In this document: positions 17,373-25,705 of the stretch, piece after piece | Layout: the number at the start of each line of letters is the position of its first letter | Position numbering within the stretch: the stretch's first letter is position 1 | NCBI GenBank assembly: GCA_963422565.1 | Contig: OY730228.1 | Coordinates: 2,170,001 to 2,234,000 of the forward strand | Origin: G963422565 sp963422565 | GTDB lineage: Bacteria > Pseudomonadota > Alphaproteobacteria > MPNO01 | Reading direction: 5' to 3' | DNA length: 64,000 nt | Notes under the pieces: generated by a model | What the model was told of the DNA's origin: nothing | Databases searched by the model: none | What the model saw: only the letters and a program-made list of their open reading frames with translations | Program-made: the position numbers and the translations under genes

Positions 17373-17673
17373 GGATCGCCCCCGTCGACCTGTCGAGGGA
17401 CATCCCGATACGGATGCGGAACGGCCACGAAATCGCCCGGACCCGGCAGCGGGCCGGAGAGGTCGGGGTCGCTCCGTTCGAGGACAGGGCGCACCGCGCG
17501 ATCCGCATTTTGCGCTCGTCCGGCCCGGCCGCTCCGATCGTCATCCCCTCGGGAGAACCGGACGATCGCCGCGCGCGCCCTCTCCGAGCGCGCACGGTCT
17601 CGAGGCTTTCCCCGTCGCATGATCGGCGGGGTGCGCGCGATGCCCCGATCGCGGGAGTCTCGGGGTCGGACTC
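17373..17673. other. Gap between converging genes; no assignable gene
   Basis: On the minus strand around 17330-17470 one frame (RISWPF-type stretch followed by TGAILTVETDDLHLF) looks weakly protein-like but has no recognisable family and no supported start. I found no terminator hairpin of note. Confidence 0.3.
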
Positions 17674-19602
17674 TCAGATCGAGCCGATCGGCCACGGCAG
17701 GTCGACGAAGAGATGCTGGAGCAGCCCCCAGGGCAGGTCGAGCGTCATCAGCTGGGATAGGAACATCAGCATCGCGTCGGCCATCGCTGTCAGCAGCAGC
17801 GTCCGCGGCCAGCCGATCCGCGCCTCGACGCGGAGGAAGGCGACGAAGAACAGGTTGAGCGCGATGAAGAATCCGGTGACCGCGGTCACCAGGAGCAGGC
17901 CGATCACCCAGAGGAGATAATGCCAGATCCCCGTCTCCGGCGGGGCGAAGCCGTCGATGCCCGGCCGTTCCTCGTCGTGGTTGCCGGCGGTCTTTCGCCC
18001 CCCGCTCCGCCAGATGCCTGTCAACACGAGACCGCTCGCGACGAGCATCACGACCGCGACGCCCGCCGGGAAGACCGCGCCCAACATGCTGTGGGATGCC
18101 GAGTCGTAGAGCGCGTAGAGGAAGACGAGTCCGACGAAGCCGGCGAAGAGAAGCTGGGGCGAGAGCAGCGCCGCATGGACATCGCGCGCGGTCTCGCCGT
18201 CCTCGGGCTGCGGCTTGTTACGGGCGCCGAGAAGGATCGAGCCAGCGGTGATCGCCGCGATCGCGAGCACGCCGGGGCGTGTGAGAAACCCCCATTCGTG
18301 GAACTGGATCGCCTGATAGAGATAGGTCTCCACCTGGTCGGCGAGGACGAAGCCGATCAGCAATGCCGGGCGCGACCATCCGAAGCGCTTGAGCCCGACG
18401 CCCAGCAGCCCGATCGCGATCAGGAACACGAAATCCATCAGATCGCGGCTCGCCTGGAAGGCCGCGAACGAGATCACCATCAGCATGAACGGAGCCAGTA
18501 GGTGATAGCGGATCGTGGTGAGCCGCGCGATTGCCGGCGACAGGAACAGGCAGAGCCCGGCGCCGACGACGTTGGCGAAGGCCAGCGACCAGACGATCGT
18601 ATATGTGGTCGGCAATTCGGCGGTCAGCAGCCTCGGCCCCGGCTCGAGCCCGATCAGAACCAGCCCGCCGATGAAGACCGCCATCGACCCGCTGCCCGGA
18701 ATCCCGAACAGCAGCGTCGGGATGAGCCCGCCGCCCTCCTTCGCGTTGTTGGCGGATTCCGGAGCCAGGACCCCGCGAATGTCGCCGGTCCCGAACCGTG
18801 ACTTGTCGCGCGCGGTCTGGACGACATGGCCATAGGCGATCCAGTCGACCACGGAGCCGCCGAGGCCCGGTATGGCACCGATCAGCGTGCCGATCCCGGC
18901 GCAGCGGAGACAGAGCCAGCGGTGCCGGATCATGTCCTTCAGCCCGTCGAGCCAGCCCCGGCCCAGCGCTGCCCCTGTGGCGATCGCGCCCGACCGGCGG
19001 AGCAGGTCGATGACCTCGGGAAAGGCGAAGATGCCGAGCCCGATGACGACCAGCGGTATGCCGTCGGCCAGATAGTCGATGCCCAGCGTCATCCGCCATT
19101 CGCCCGTCGCCGGCGCCCCGCCGATCGAACCGATGACGAGGCCCAGACCGCAGGAGGCGACGCCCTTCCACAGGCTCCGCCCGGACAGCACGCCGACCAT
19201 CGAGATTCCCAGGACCGCGAGCATGAACAGCTCGGCCGAGGTGAAGAACAGGATGACCGGCTTGGCGATGAGGACGAAGAAGGTCAGGATCGCGGCGCCG
19301 AACAGCCCGCCCAGCAGCGATGCCGAGAAGGCCGCGCCCAGCGCCCTGGCCGCCTCGCCCTTCTTGGCGAGCGGAAATCCGTCGAGGACCGTCGCCTGGG
19401 AAGCCGAGGATCCGGGGATGCCCATCAGCACCGAGGTGAAGGTGTCCGAGGTCGGGATCACCGCCACGAGGCCGACCAGCATGGCGAGCGCCGAGATCGC
19501 GTCCATGCCGTGGAGGAACGGGATCAGCATCGACAGGCCGACGATCCCGCCCAGCCCTGGAAACACGCCGACCATGAGCCCGAGACCGACGCCCACCACC
19601 AT
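17674..19602 (-). CDS. Tripartite tricarboxylate transporter permease, TctA fused to TctB
   Basis: Residues ~1-480 are TctA, the large permease: VGVFPGLGGIVGLSMLIPF, TFTSVLMGIPGSSAS, the second PGLGGS repeat (AIPGLGGSVVDWIAYG) and GLIPTLLFGIPGSGSMAVF. Residues ~490-642 form four helices (LLFAGFVGLVFLYALYDSAS, then VFPAGVAVVMLVASGLVL, later IALNLFFVAFLR) like the small subunit TctB. TctA alone is about 500 residues, so this is a fusion. The start is unresolved: family similarity extends about 20 codons upstream of ATG 19602 (PILDALAEAFAILFTAQH), but no ATG, GTG or TTG lies there in frame. It works with the binding protein encoded just upstream, taking up an organic acid. Confidence 0.88.
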   Translation of the reverse strand: MVVGVGLGLMVGVFPGLGGIVGLSMLIPFLHGMDAISALAMLVGLVAVIPTSDTFTSVLMGIPGSSASQATVLDGFPLAKKGEAARALGAAFSASLLGGLFGAAILTFFVLIAKPVILFFTSAELFMLAVLGISMVGVLSGRSLWKGVASCGLGLVIGSIGGAPATGEWRMTLGIDYLADGIPLVVIGLGIFAFPEVIDLLRRSGAIATGAALGRGWLDGLKDMIRHRWLCLRCAGIGTLIGAIPGLGGSVVDWIAYGHVVQTARDKSRFGTGDIRGVLAPESANNAKEGGGLIPTLLFGIPGSGSMAVFIGGLVLIGLEPGPRLLTAELPTTYTIVWSLAFANVVGAGLCLFLSPAIARLTTIRYHLLAPFMLMVISFAAFQASRDLMDFVFLIAIGLLGVGLKRFGWSRPALLIGFVLADQVETYLYQAIQFHEWGFLTRPGVLAIAAITAGSILLGARNKPQPEDGETARDVHAALLSPQLLFAGFVGLVFLYALYDSASHSMLGAVFPAGVAVVMLVASGLVLTGIWRSGGRKTAGNHDEERPGIDGFAPPETGIWHYLLWVIGLLLVTAVTGFFIALNLFFVAFLRVEARIGWPRTLLLTAMADAMLMFLSQLMTLDLPWGLLQHLFVDLPWPIGSI

Positions 19603-19723
19603 GAAGATCAGGTGCTGGGCAGTGAACAGGATCGCGAAGGCTTCGGCGAGCGCGTCGAGGATGGGGTCCGTCCCCCTGGGGCATGCGGGCGGCGGGACCC
19701 CCGCCGCCCGCGAGAGAGAGAGG

Positions 19724-20806
19724 TTAGAAGCTGACCTTGTATTTGGTCGTCAGCCAGCCCCGCACCCAGGCCTTCGCCTCGGCCGACACCGAGGTCGCCG
19801 TCTTGAAGCGGGCCTCGGCCTCCGCCCCGGTAACCTGGGCGTATTTGCCGATCTTCTTGTCCTTGTTGGCGACGTATTCGGGATCGGCGAACATGCGCGT
19901 GAACGCGTCCTGATAGGCTTTGACGACATCGCCCGGCGTTTCCTTCGGGACGACGATGAACTTCTGCGCCGGGAAACCGGCGGAGAAGAAGGCCTTCCAG
20001 GCATCGAAAGCGTGGCCGGAGGGCGGCTTGCCCTTCACCTGCTCATAGACTTCGGCGAAGTGCGGAAGATCGAGGAAGGTCGGATCGCGGATCAGCTTGC
20101 CGTCCGCGTCCAGGAAGCCCCAGCTCATGATCGGGACGGCGCTCCCCTCCTTCACCAGCGGCGTCACCTTGGAGAGATAGGCGGCCGAGGTCTGGTAGTC
20201 GATCTGGGTCTCGCCCGTCATGAAGGCCTTGCGGCCCGCCGAGCGGCCCTTCATGCCGAAGACGGCCTTGACGTCCAACCCGAGCAGTTCGAAGGCGAGC
20301 AACGGCACGAGGTCGAGCGAAGTCGCGCCCTGAGAGCCGTATTTCAGTGGCGGGTTCTTCTTCACGAGCTCTGCCGCGGTCCCAGCCCCGAGCTCGGGGC
20401 TGATATAGACGACCCCGCCGGTCGCGTAGGCCAACAGCGGACGCCATTCGGCATAGTCGTATTTCACGCGCTTGTCGCCGAGGAGGAACGGCAGCTGCGT
20501 CGAGCCGGACGTGCCGAACAGCTCCAGCCCGTCGGCTCGGGCGCGCGCGGCATAGAGATTGGCGCCCTTGGTCGATCCGCCGCCCGGCACGAATTTGAGC
20601 CGGACCGATGCCCCCAGCTGCTTCTCGAGGAGCGGCGCGACGAAGCGCGCCCAGCGTCCGGATCCGCCGCCCTCCTTGAACGGGATCATCCAGGAGACGG
20701 TCTTGCCCTCGAAGTCCGCGGCGGCCGCCGGTTCCGCCTGCAGCGCGAAGACGGCCGCCGCCGCCAAGGCGAGGCTTGTGATCGCGCCCTTGACCGGGTT
20801 TGTCAT
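19724..20806 (-). CDS. Tripartite tricarboxylate transporter substrate-binding protein (TctC/Bug family)
   Basis: The 360-residue protein begins with a Sec signal peptide (SLALAAAAVFALQAEPAAA, cleavage near residue 29), followed by FEGKTVSWMIPFKEGGGSGRW, the strand-loop that starts Bug-family binding proteins. GLDVKAVFGMKGRSAG matches the middle hinge region. It captures a carboxylate in the periplasm and delivers it to the TctA-TctB permease encoded downstream on the same strand, 121 bases away. The pair form one operon reading from 20806. The ligand is not evident. Confidence 0.88.
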   Translation of the reverse strand: MTNPVKGAITSLALAAAAVFALQAEPAAAADFEGKTVSWMIPFKEGGGSGRWARFVAPLLEKQLGASVRLKFVPGGGSTKGANLYAARARADGLELFGTSGSTQLPFLLGDKRVKYDYAEWRPLLAYATGGVVYISPELGAGTAAELVKKNPPLKYGSQGATSLDLVPLLAFELLGLDVKAVFGMKGRSAGRKAFMTGETQIDYQTSAAYLSKVTPLVKEGSAVPIMSWGFLDADGKLIRDPTFLDLPHFAEVYEQVKGKPPSGHAFDAWKAFFSAGFPAQKFIVVPKETPGDVVKAYQDAFTRMFADPEYVANKDKKIGKYAQVTGAEAEARFKTATSVSAEAKAWVRGWLTTKYKVSF

Positions 20807-21067
20807 TCGGGTTCCTTTCCATGGAAAATTCTCGTCGCGTGGCGCGATCATAACGCGCGCCCCGAACGGCCGCCATTGCATGTCCGGATTCGGGGCGCGC
20901 GACGGGGCGATGCCTCTCTCGGCTCTCGGCCGCGCGCCTGCCGCGCGGCCCGGTGCCGCCACGCCCCGGCCCGCATGTTCGGGAAATGTCGGGCTCCCGC
21001 TGCTATACTGCCGACCGCCGCGCTCTTCGCGGCGGTCGGGGGACGGTTCGGGAAACGGTTCGCGGCG

Positions 21068-22627
21068 ATGTTGACGATGGTCTCGGCGATCGAGCGCGCC
21101 CGGCTGCTTCACGGGCGAAGACCGGCGATCGTCGACGACGAAGGCGTGCTGACCTGGAACCGGTTCGCCGACCGGGTGGCGCGCGCGGCCGGGCTGCTGC
21201 AGGGCCTGGGAGTGGCTCCGGGAGACCGCTTCGGGATACTGTCGCGCAACAGCTTTCGCCAATCCGAGCTGATCCATGCCGGCTACTGGATGGGCGCGAC
21301 GCCGGTGCCGATCAATTTCCGGCTGGCCGCGGTGGAGATCCGCCATATCCTGGAGGATGCCGGGGTCGCGGTCCTTGCCGTTGACGAGGCCCTGCAGGAG
21401 ATCGGCGAGGCGCCGGAGCTCGCCCCCTGGGCCGACTGCCGGCTCCTGGTCGCCGCCGCGCCGATCGAGTCTCCGCTGCCCCAATACGAGCCGCTGCTGG
21501 CGGCGACGCCGCCGGTCGGCCCGCAGGAGAGCGGCGAGGACGACGACGGCATTCTGCTTTATACCGGCGGCACCACCGGGCGCAGCAAGGGAGTGCCGCT
21601 CAGCCACCGCAACATCTACGCCAACGGCCAGCAATGCGCGATCGCGCTCGGCATGCGGAGCGACGACGTCTATATCCATGCCGCGCCGATGTTCCATTCG
21701 GCCGATCTGCTCGGCACCGGTTTCACCCTGCTCGGCGCCGCGCATGTCTATCTCCCCCAGTTCACGCCGGGGGCCATGTTGTCGGCGGTCGCGCGCCACC
21801 GCGTCACCTTCGCCTTCATGGCGCCGACGATGATCGTCATGATGCTGCAGGATCCGGATTTCGCGCGCCACGATCTCTCGTCGCTCCGGCGGATCTTCTA
21901 CGGCTCCTCGCCGATGGCGGTCGAATGGATCCGCCGGGCGATGGACCGCTTTCCCAATGTCGAGCTGCAGCAGGGCTACGGTCTGACCGAGACCTCGCCG
22001 ATCCTGACCACGCTCGACGCCGACGCGCACCGCGCCGCCATCGCCTCCGGGGACGGCGCCCGGCTCAGGTCCGCCGGCCGTCCGGTGACCGGGGTCGATC
22101 TCAGGATCGTCGACGACGCGGGCCGACCGCTGCCGCCGGGCACGTCGGGAGAGGTCGCGGTGCGCGGGCCCAACGTCGCGCGCGGCTATCTCAACCGGCC
22201 CGAGGAAACCGCCCTGGCGTTCCGCTGCGGCTGGTTCCGCACCGGCGATGTCGGGCGGATGGACGCGGACGGGTTCGTGTATCTGCTCGACCGCAAGAAG
22301 GATGTCGTGATCACGGGTGGCGAGAACGTCTATACCTCGGAGGTCGAGGCGGCCCTCTACCAGCACCCTGGGGTCAACGAGGCGGCGGTGGTCGGGGTGC
22401 CCGACGATGTCTATGGCGAGGCGCTGCTCGCGGTGATCGTGCCGGCCCCCGGGGCGCGTCTCGACCGGGAGGAGATCGTCGCCCATTGCCGCACGCGCAT
22501 CGGCGGCTACAAGATCCCCCGCCGCATGGTTTTCGTGGACGAGATGCCGAAATCGGCGATGGGCAAGATTCTGAAGACCGAGATCCGCCGCATCCATGGT
22601 GGGCAGGCGCGGCGGGAGGCGTCATGA
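21068..22627 (+). CDS. AMP-forming acyl-CoA synthetase (long-chain type)
   Basis: The 519-residue adenylate-forming enzyme activates a carboxylic acid with ATP and CoA. It shows the P-loop-like LLYTGGTTGRSKGVPLSH (A3), YGLTETSPI (A5), GWFRTGDVGRMDADGF (A7), DRKKDVVITGGENVY (A8) and the C-terminal lysine in PKSAMGKILK (A10). ATG 21068 begins the homology; the same frame is open far upstream but there lies antisense to the tct genes. It overlaps the next gene, a thioesterase-like protein, by ATGA, suggesting coupled expression and linked CoA-ester metabolism. The acid used is unknown. Confidence 0.9.
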   Translation: MLTMVSAIERARLLHGRRPAIVDDEGVLTWNRFADRVARAAGLLQGLGVAPGDRFGILSRNSFRQSELIHAGYWMGATPVPINFRLAAVEIRHILEDAGVAVLAVDEALQEIGEAPELAPWADCRLLVAAAPIESPLPQYEPLLAATPPVGPQESGEDDDGILLYTGGTTGRSKGVPLSHRNIYANGQQCAIALGMRSDDVYIHAAPMFHSADLLGTGFTLLGAAHVYLPQFTPGAMLSAVARHRVTFAFMAPTMIVMMLQDPDFARHDLSSLRRIFYGSSPMAVEWIRRAMDRFPNVELQQGYGLTETSPILTTLDADAHRAAIASGDGARLRSAGRPVTGVDLRIVDDAGRPLPPGTSGEVAVRGPNVARGYLNRPEETALAFRCGWFRTGDVGRMDADGFVYLLDRKKDVVITGGENVYTSEVEAALYQHPGVNEAAVVGVPDDVYGEALLAVIVPAPGARLDREEIVAHCRTRIGGYKIPRRMVFVDEMPKSAMGKILKTEIRRIHGGQARREAS

Positions 22628-23040
22628 AGGAGAGCTTGAAGCCGGGGCTCGAAACGTCGCGGCGGGTCGAAATCGATCCGCCGCGCACGATCGACTTCAT
22701 GGGCGACGCGCTCCGGGTCTACGCGACGCCGATGATGCTGCGCGACATCGAGGCCGCCTGTCTGGACCTGATCGGGGCGCATCTCGACGATGGCGAGGAG
22801 ACGGTCGGCGCGCGCGTCGAGCTCGACCATGTCGGGGCGGCCCTGCTCGGCACCCATGTCGACATTCGGGCGCGAATCGTCGAGATCGACCGCCGGCGCG
22901 TCGTCCTCGACGTCGCCGTCCGGGACGCCGTCGAGGAGATCGGCAGGGCGCAGCACACGCGGTTCGTGATCGACCGCCGCCGCCAGGGAGAGCGCCTCGC
23001 CGCGAAGCGCGCCCGGCTGGCCGAGGCCGGCGGGGCGTGA
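22624..23040 (+). CDS. Hotdog-fold thioesterase (FlK/fluoroacetyl-CoA thioesterase-like)
   Basis: The 138-residue protein resembles the FlK branch of hotdog thioesterases: an early DFMGDALRVYATPMML, then ACLDLIGAHLDDGEETVGARVELDHVGAAL, with threonine, glutamate and histidine near the positions used for catalysis. Such enzymes hydrolyse short acyl-CoA thioesters; other family members are proofreading or housekeeping enzymes. It starts in the stop of the acyl-CoA synthetase gene and ends in a GTGA overlap with pyrF, so the three are translated together. Substrate cannot be inferred. Confidence 0.8.
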   Translation: MKESLKPGLETSRRVEIDPPRTIDFMGDALRVYATPMMLRDIEAACLDLIGAHLDDGEETVGARVELDHVGAALLGTHVDIRARIVEIDRRRVVLDVAVRDAVEEIGRAQHTRFVIDRRRQGERLAAKRARLAEAGGA

Positions 23041-23780
23041 CCCCCGTCGACGCTGCGTCCCGGCTGATCGTCGCCCTCGACGTTCCGGCGATCGCGGAGG
23101 CCGACCGGATGATCGCCCAGCTGGGCGATACGGTCTCCTTCTACAAGATCGGGCCGTGGCTGTTGCATGCGCGCGGGGTCGACGGGCTGATGGAACGCCT
23201 TGCCGGCGCCGGCAAGCGGATCTTCCTCGACTGCAAGATGTACGATATCGGCGAGACGGTGCGCGAGGGCGTCCGCCGCGCCGCCGAGCGCGGCGTCGGG
23301 ATGGTGACCGTCCACGGCGACGGCGCGATCCTCCGCGCCGCGCTCGAAGGCAGGGCGGGCTCCGACCTCAAGATACTGGCGGTCTCGGTCCTCACCAGCC
23401 TGGACGATGCGGGCCTCCGCGAGATGGGAATCGCGCGTCCGGTGGACGAGATCGTGGAGATGCGGGTACGGCGCGCGGTCGCACTCGGCTGCGACGGGGT
23501 GATCGCCGCACCCCGGGACGCGCCCCGCATCCGCCGGCTGGCGCGGCCCGGGGAGATGCTGCTGGTCACGCCCGGCGTGCGGCCGTCCGGCGCGCCGAGC
23601 GACGACCACAAGCGCGGCGGCACGCCGAGCGCGGCGATCGCCGGCGGATCGGACTATCTCGTCGTCGGCCGGCCGGTGATCCGCGCGCCGGACCCGGCAG
23701 CGGCGGCGCGCGCGCTCGTCGCGGAGATGCGGGCGGCTTTCTCGGATCGAGAGCCCGCTGCGGCCGGACCGCAGAGCTGA
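23037..23780 (+). CDS. pyrF: Orotidine 5'-phosphate decarboxylase
   Basis: The 247-residue enzyme makes UMP, the last step of pyrimidine synthesis. The start LIVALDVP gives the first substrate-binding aspartate; KRIFLDCKMYDIGETV carries the catalytic D-x-K-x-x-D pattern; LLVTPGVRPSG and DYLVVGRPVIRAPDP bind phosphate. The lysine of FYKIG is also present. GTG 23037 overlaps the previous stop. Gene length is typical. Confidence 0.95.
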   Translation: MTPVDAASRLIVALDVPAIAEADRMIAQLGDTVSFYKIGPWLLHARGVDGLMERLAGAGKRIFLDCKMYDIGETVREGVRRAAERGVGMVTVHGDGAILRAALEGRAGSDLKILAVSVLTSLDDAGLREMGIARPVDEIVEMRVRRAVALGCDGVIAAPRDAPRIRRLARPGEMLLVTPGVRPSGAPSDDHKRGGTPSAAIAGGSDYLVVGRPVIRAPDPAAAARALVAEMRAAFSDREPAAAGPQS

Positions 23781-23793
23781 GGGAGAGCCCGAC

Positions 23794-24348
23794 ATGCCGT
23801 TTTTCGACTCACTCCCCGAAGACGCCGGACCCGGCGATGTCTTCGCCGCCCATCCCGAGATCTACGGCCCATGGTCCGCCTGCAGCCAGGCGCTGATGAA
23901 CGGCCCGTCGCCGCTGACCCCCGGCGAGCGCGAGCTGATCGCCGCCTATGTCGCGGGTGTCGCCGGCTGCCGCTACGCGCTGGTCGCGCATTCGGCGGCC
24001 GCCCATGCCTGGGACATCCCCGAGGGGCTCGTCGACGCGCTGCTCGCGGATCTTCCGACCGCGCCGGTCGAGGACCGGTTCCGCCCGCTTCTCGCCTATG
24101 CGCGCAAGCTGACTCTGACCCCCGCGACGGTCGTCCGGGAGGACGCCGATGCGGTGTTCGCGGCCGGATGGGACGAGAAGGCGCTGCATGATGCGATCGC
24201 CGTGACCGCGCGGATGAACTTCATGTGCCGGCTGGTCCAGGGCTACGGCTTCGCGCCGATGTCGCCCGAGGCCGCGGCGACCAACGCCCGCGCTCGCAAG
24301 GAGTTGGGTTACCGCGATCTCTACCCGCAATTCGCCGATCCGGCCTGA
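23794..24348 (+). CDS. Carboxymuconolactone decarboxylase/AhpD-like protein
   Basis: The 184-residue product fits the peroxidase-related branch of the CMD/AhpD superfamily: PLTPGERELIAAYVAGVAGCRYALVAHSAAA. AhpD-type members need a Cys-x-x-Cys pair near the histidine; here only the first cysteine is present (GCRYALVAH), so disulfide-relay activity is doubtful. The GGGAGAG ahead of ATG 23794 supports the start. It ends three bases before a converging regulator gene. Confidence 0.85.
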   Translation: MPFFDSLPEDAGPGDVFAAHPEIYGPWSACSQALMNGPSPLTPGERELIAAYVAGVAGCRYALVAHSAAAHAWDIPEGLVDALLADLPTAPVEDRFRPLLAYARKLTLTPATVVREDADAVFAAGWDEKALHDAIAVTARMNFMCRLVQGYGFAPMSPEAAATNARARKELGYRDLYPQFADPA

Positions 24349-24351
24349 CCG

Positions 24352-25128
24352 TCAGCCGCGGTCGAGCCAGCCGGCCGCGCGCACCTTGGCCAGGAAGGTG
24401 CGGCTTACCGGCACCAGCAGACCGTTGGTCAGCCGGAGCGAGACCCGCCGGCCGCTGCGTTCGACCCCGGCCACCGCGTCCGCCGCTACCCAGAAGGACC
24501 GGTGCACCTGGATCCCGTCCATGCCGGCGAGCTCCTCGATCGCGTCGGCCAGCCGGTAGAGGATCAGCGCGCTCCCTGCGGCGGTGTGGACCCGGAGATA
24601 ATGGTCCTCCGAGGCGAGGCAGAGGGGCGCGCCCCTGACATGGCGGGGGACGCGGCCGAGAAAGTTGGGCGCGGTCGGCCCGGCCGCCGGACGGACCGCC
24701 GGTGCGGCGTTCGGCAGCGGCAGCACGCCGCGGCCGATCTTGATGACCGGCAGGGCGATCACGAGGCTCAGCAGAACCACATAGGGCCAGACGCCGAGAA
24801 AGGCGGGCGGCGCGTGGCCCGGCGGCCCCAGCCAGGCTTCGAGCAGCAGCACTTCGAAGGCCGCCGGAACCGAGGCGATGACGCAGCCGGCTGAAACGAC
24901 CGCGGTCTCCGGCCAGCGCGCGGCGGCGCTCCAGCGCACGAGACCGATGACCGCGGCCAGAATCTGCGCCCAGTTCAGCGGGATGATGATCAGCCAGTAC
25001 AGGTAGCGCGCGCCCGTCGGCATCCGGACGAAGGTGCCGAACGGGCCGATGGTCGCAACGACCGCGCCGATCGCCGCCGCGATCAGGATGTGCAGCCCCG
25101 CCTGTCTCAACACGACCCGTTCGCGCAT
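24352..25128 (-). CDS. LytTR-domain DNA-binding regulator with membrane helices
   Basis: The 258-residue protein has four hydrophobic helices in residues ~8-145 (HILIAAAIGAVVATIGPF, YLYWLIIIPLNWAQILAAV, then two more ending VVLLSLVIALPVIKIG) and a C-terminal LytTR domain from ~165: CLASEDHYLRVHTAAG, IQVHRSFWVAADAVAGV and LTNGLLVPVSRTFLAKV. Such one-component regulators bind DNA through LytTR and respond to membrane signals. ATG 25128 was chosen from the helix pattern. The gene is divergent from the DUF2141-carotenoid oxygenase pair, which is a natural candidate target. Confidence 0.85.
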   Translation of the reverse strand: MRERVVLRQAGLHILIAAAIGAVVATIGPFGTFVRMPTGARYLYWLIIIPLNWAQILAAVIGLVRWSAAARWPETAVVSAGCVIASVPAAFEVLLLEAWLGPPGHAPPAFLGVWPYVVLLSLVIALPVIKIGRGVLPLPNAAPAVRPAAGPTAPNFLGRVPRHVRGAPLCLASEDHYLRVHTAAGSALILYRLADAIEELAGMDGIQVHRSFWVAADAVAGVERSGRRVSLRLTNGLLVPVSRTFLAKVRAAGWLDRG

Positions 25129-25255
25129 CGTGGAACGACTCTGCTGCCGGTTCGCGAAGATGTAAACGCCGCCCGCGCAGACGGGCTTGCATGTCGTCCG
25201 GCCGCGGCGCCAGCGTGGCGGACGGCGCAACCGCAGGACATGAGGAGACGAGGAT

Positions 25256-25705
25256 ATGCGCGGTTCGATCATGGGGGCGACCCTTGCATTGCTGATATCG
25301 ACGGGGCCGGGAACGCCTGCGTTCTCGGCGGATCTCACCATCTCGGTCGACGGCGTCCGCAGCGACGCGGGCTGGGTGTTCGTCGCCGTCTACAACCGGG
25401 CGGACGCCTTTCCGTCGTTCGGCCGGGCGCTCGCGACGCAGCGCGTCCGGGCGCGGCGGGGAGCCGTGTCCGCGACGGTCGCCGACATCGCGGCCGCGCG
25501 CTGCGCGGTCGCCGCGTTCCACGATGAGGACGGAGACGGCGCGCTCGACGAGAACATGCTGGGGATGCCGACCGAGGGATTCGGCTTCTCCAACGGCGCG
25601 CAGGCCTTCCTGGGGCCGCCCTCCTTCGCCGCCGCCGCCGTCCCGGTCTGCGGCGGCGGCCAGACGCTGCCGGTCGCGTTGACCTATCTGTGGAGCGAAA
25701 AATGA
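25256..25705 (+). CDS. DUF2141 exported protein
   Basis: The 149-residue protein has a signal peptide (about residues 1-25, ending PAFSA) and a DUF2141 domain: LTISVDGVRSDAGWVFVAVYN, AFHDEDGDGALDENMLGMP, and EGFGFSNGAQAFLGPPSF. The acidic DxDxDG-like stretch could bind calcium. The function of the family is unknown, but such genes often stand near carotenoid genes, as here: the stop overlaps the start of a carotenoid oxygenase by ATGA. GGAGACGAGG precedes ATG 25256. Confidence 0.85.
   Translation: MRGSIMGATLALLISTGPGTPAFSADLTISVDGVRSDAGWVFVAVYNRADAFPSFGRALATQRVRARRGAVSATVADIAAARCAVAAFHDEDGDGALDENMLGMPTEGFGFSNGAQAFLGPPSFAAAAVPVCGGGQTLPVALTYLWSEK

Noticed and set aside
19079..21067. Open frame upstream of and continuous with the acyl-CoA synthetase
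   Set aside because: It is antisense to tctA and tctC, which have clear motifs. Synthetase homology begins only at ATG 21068.
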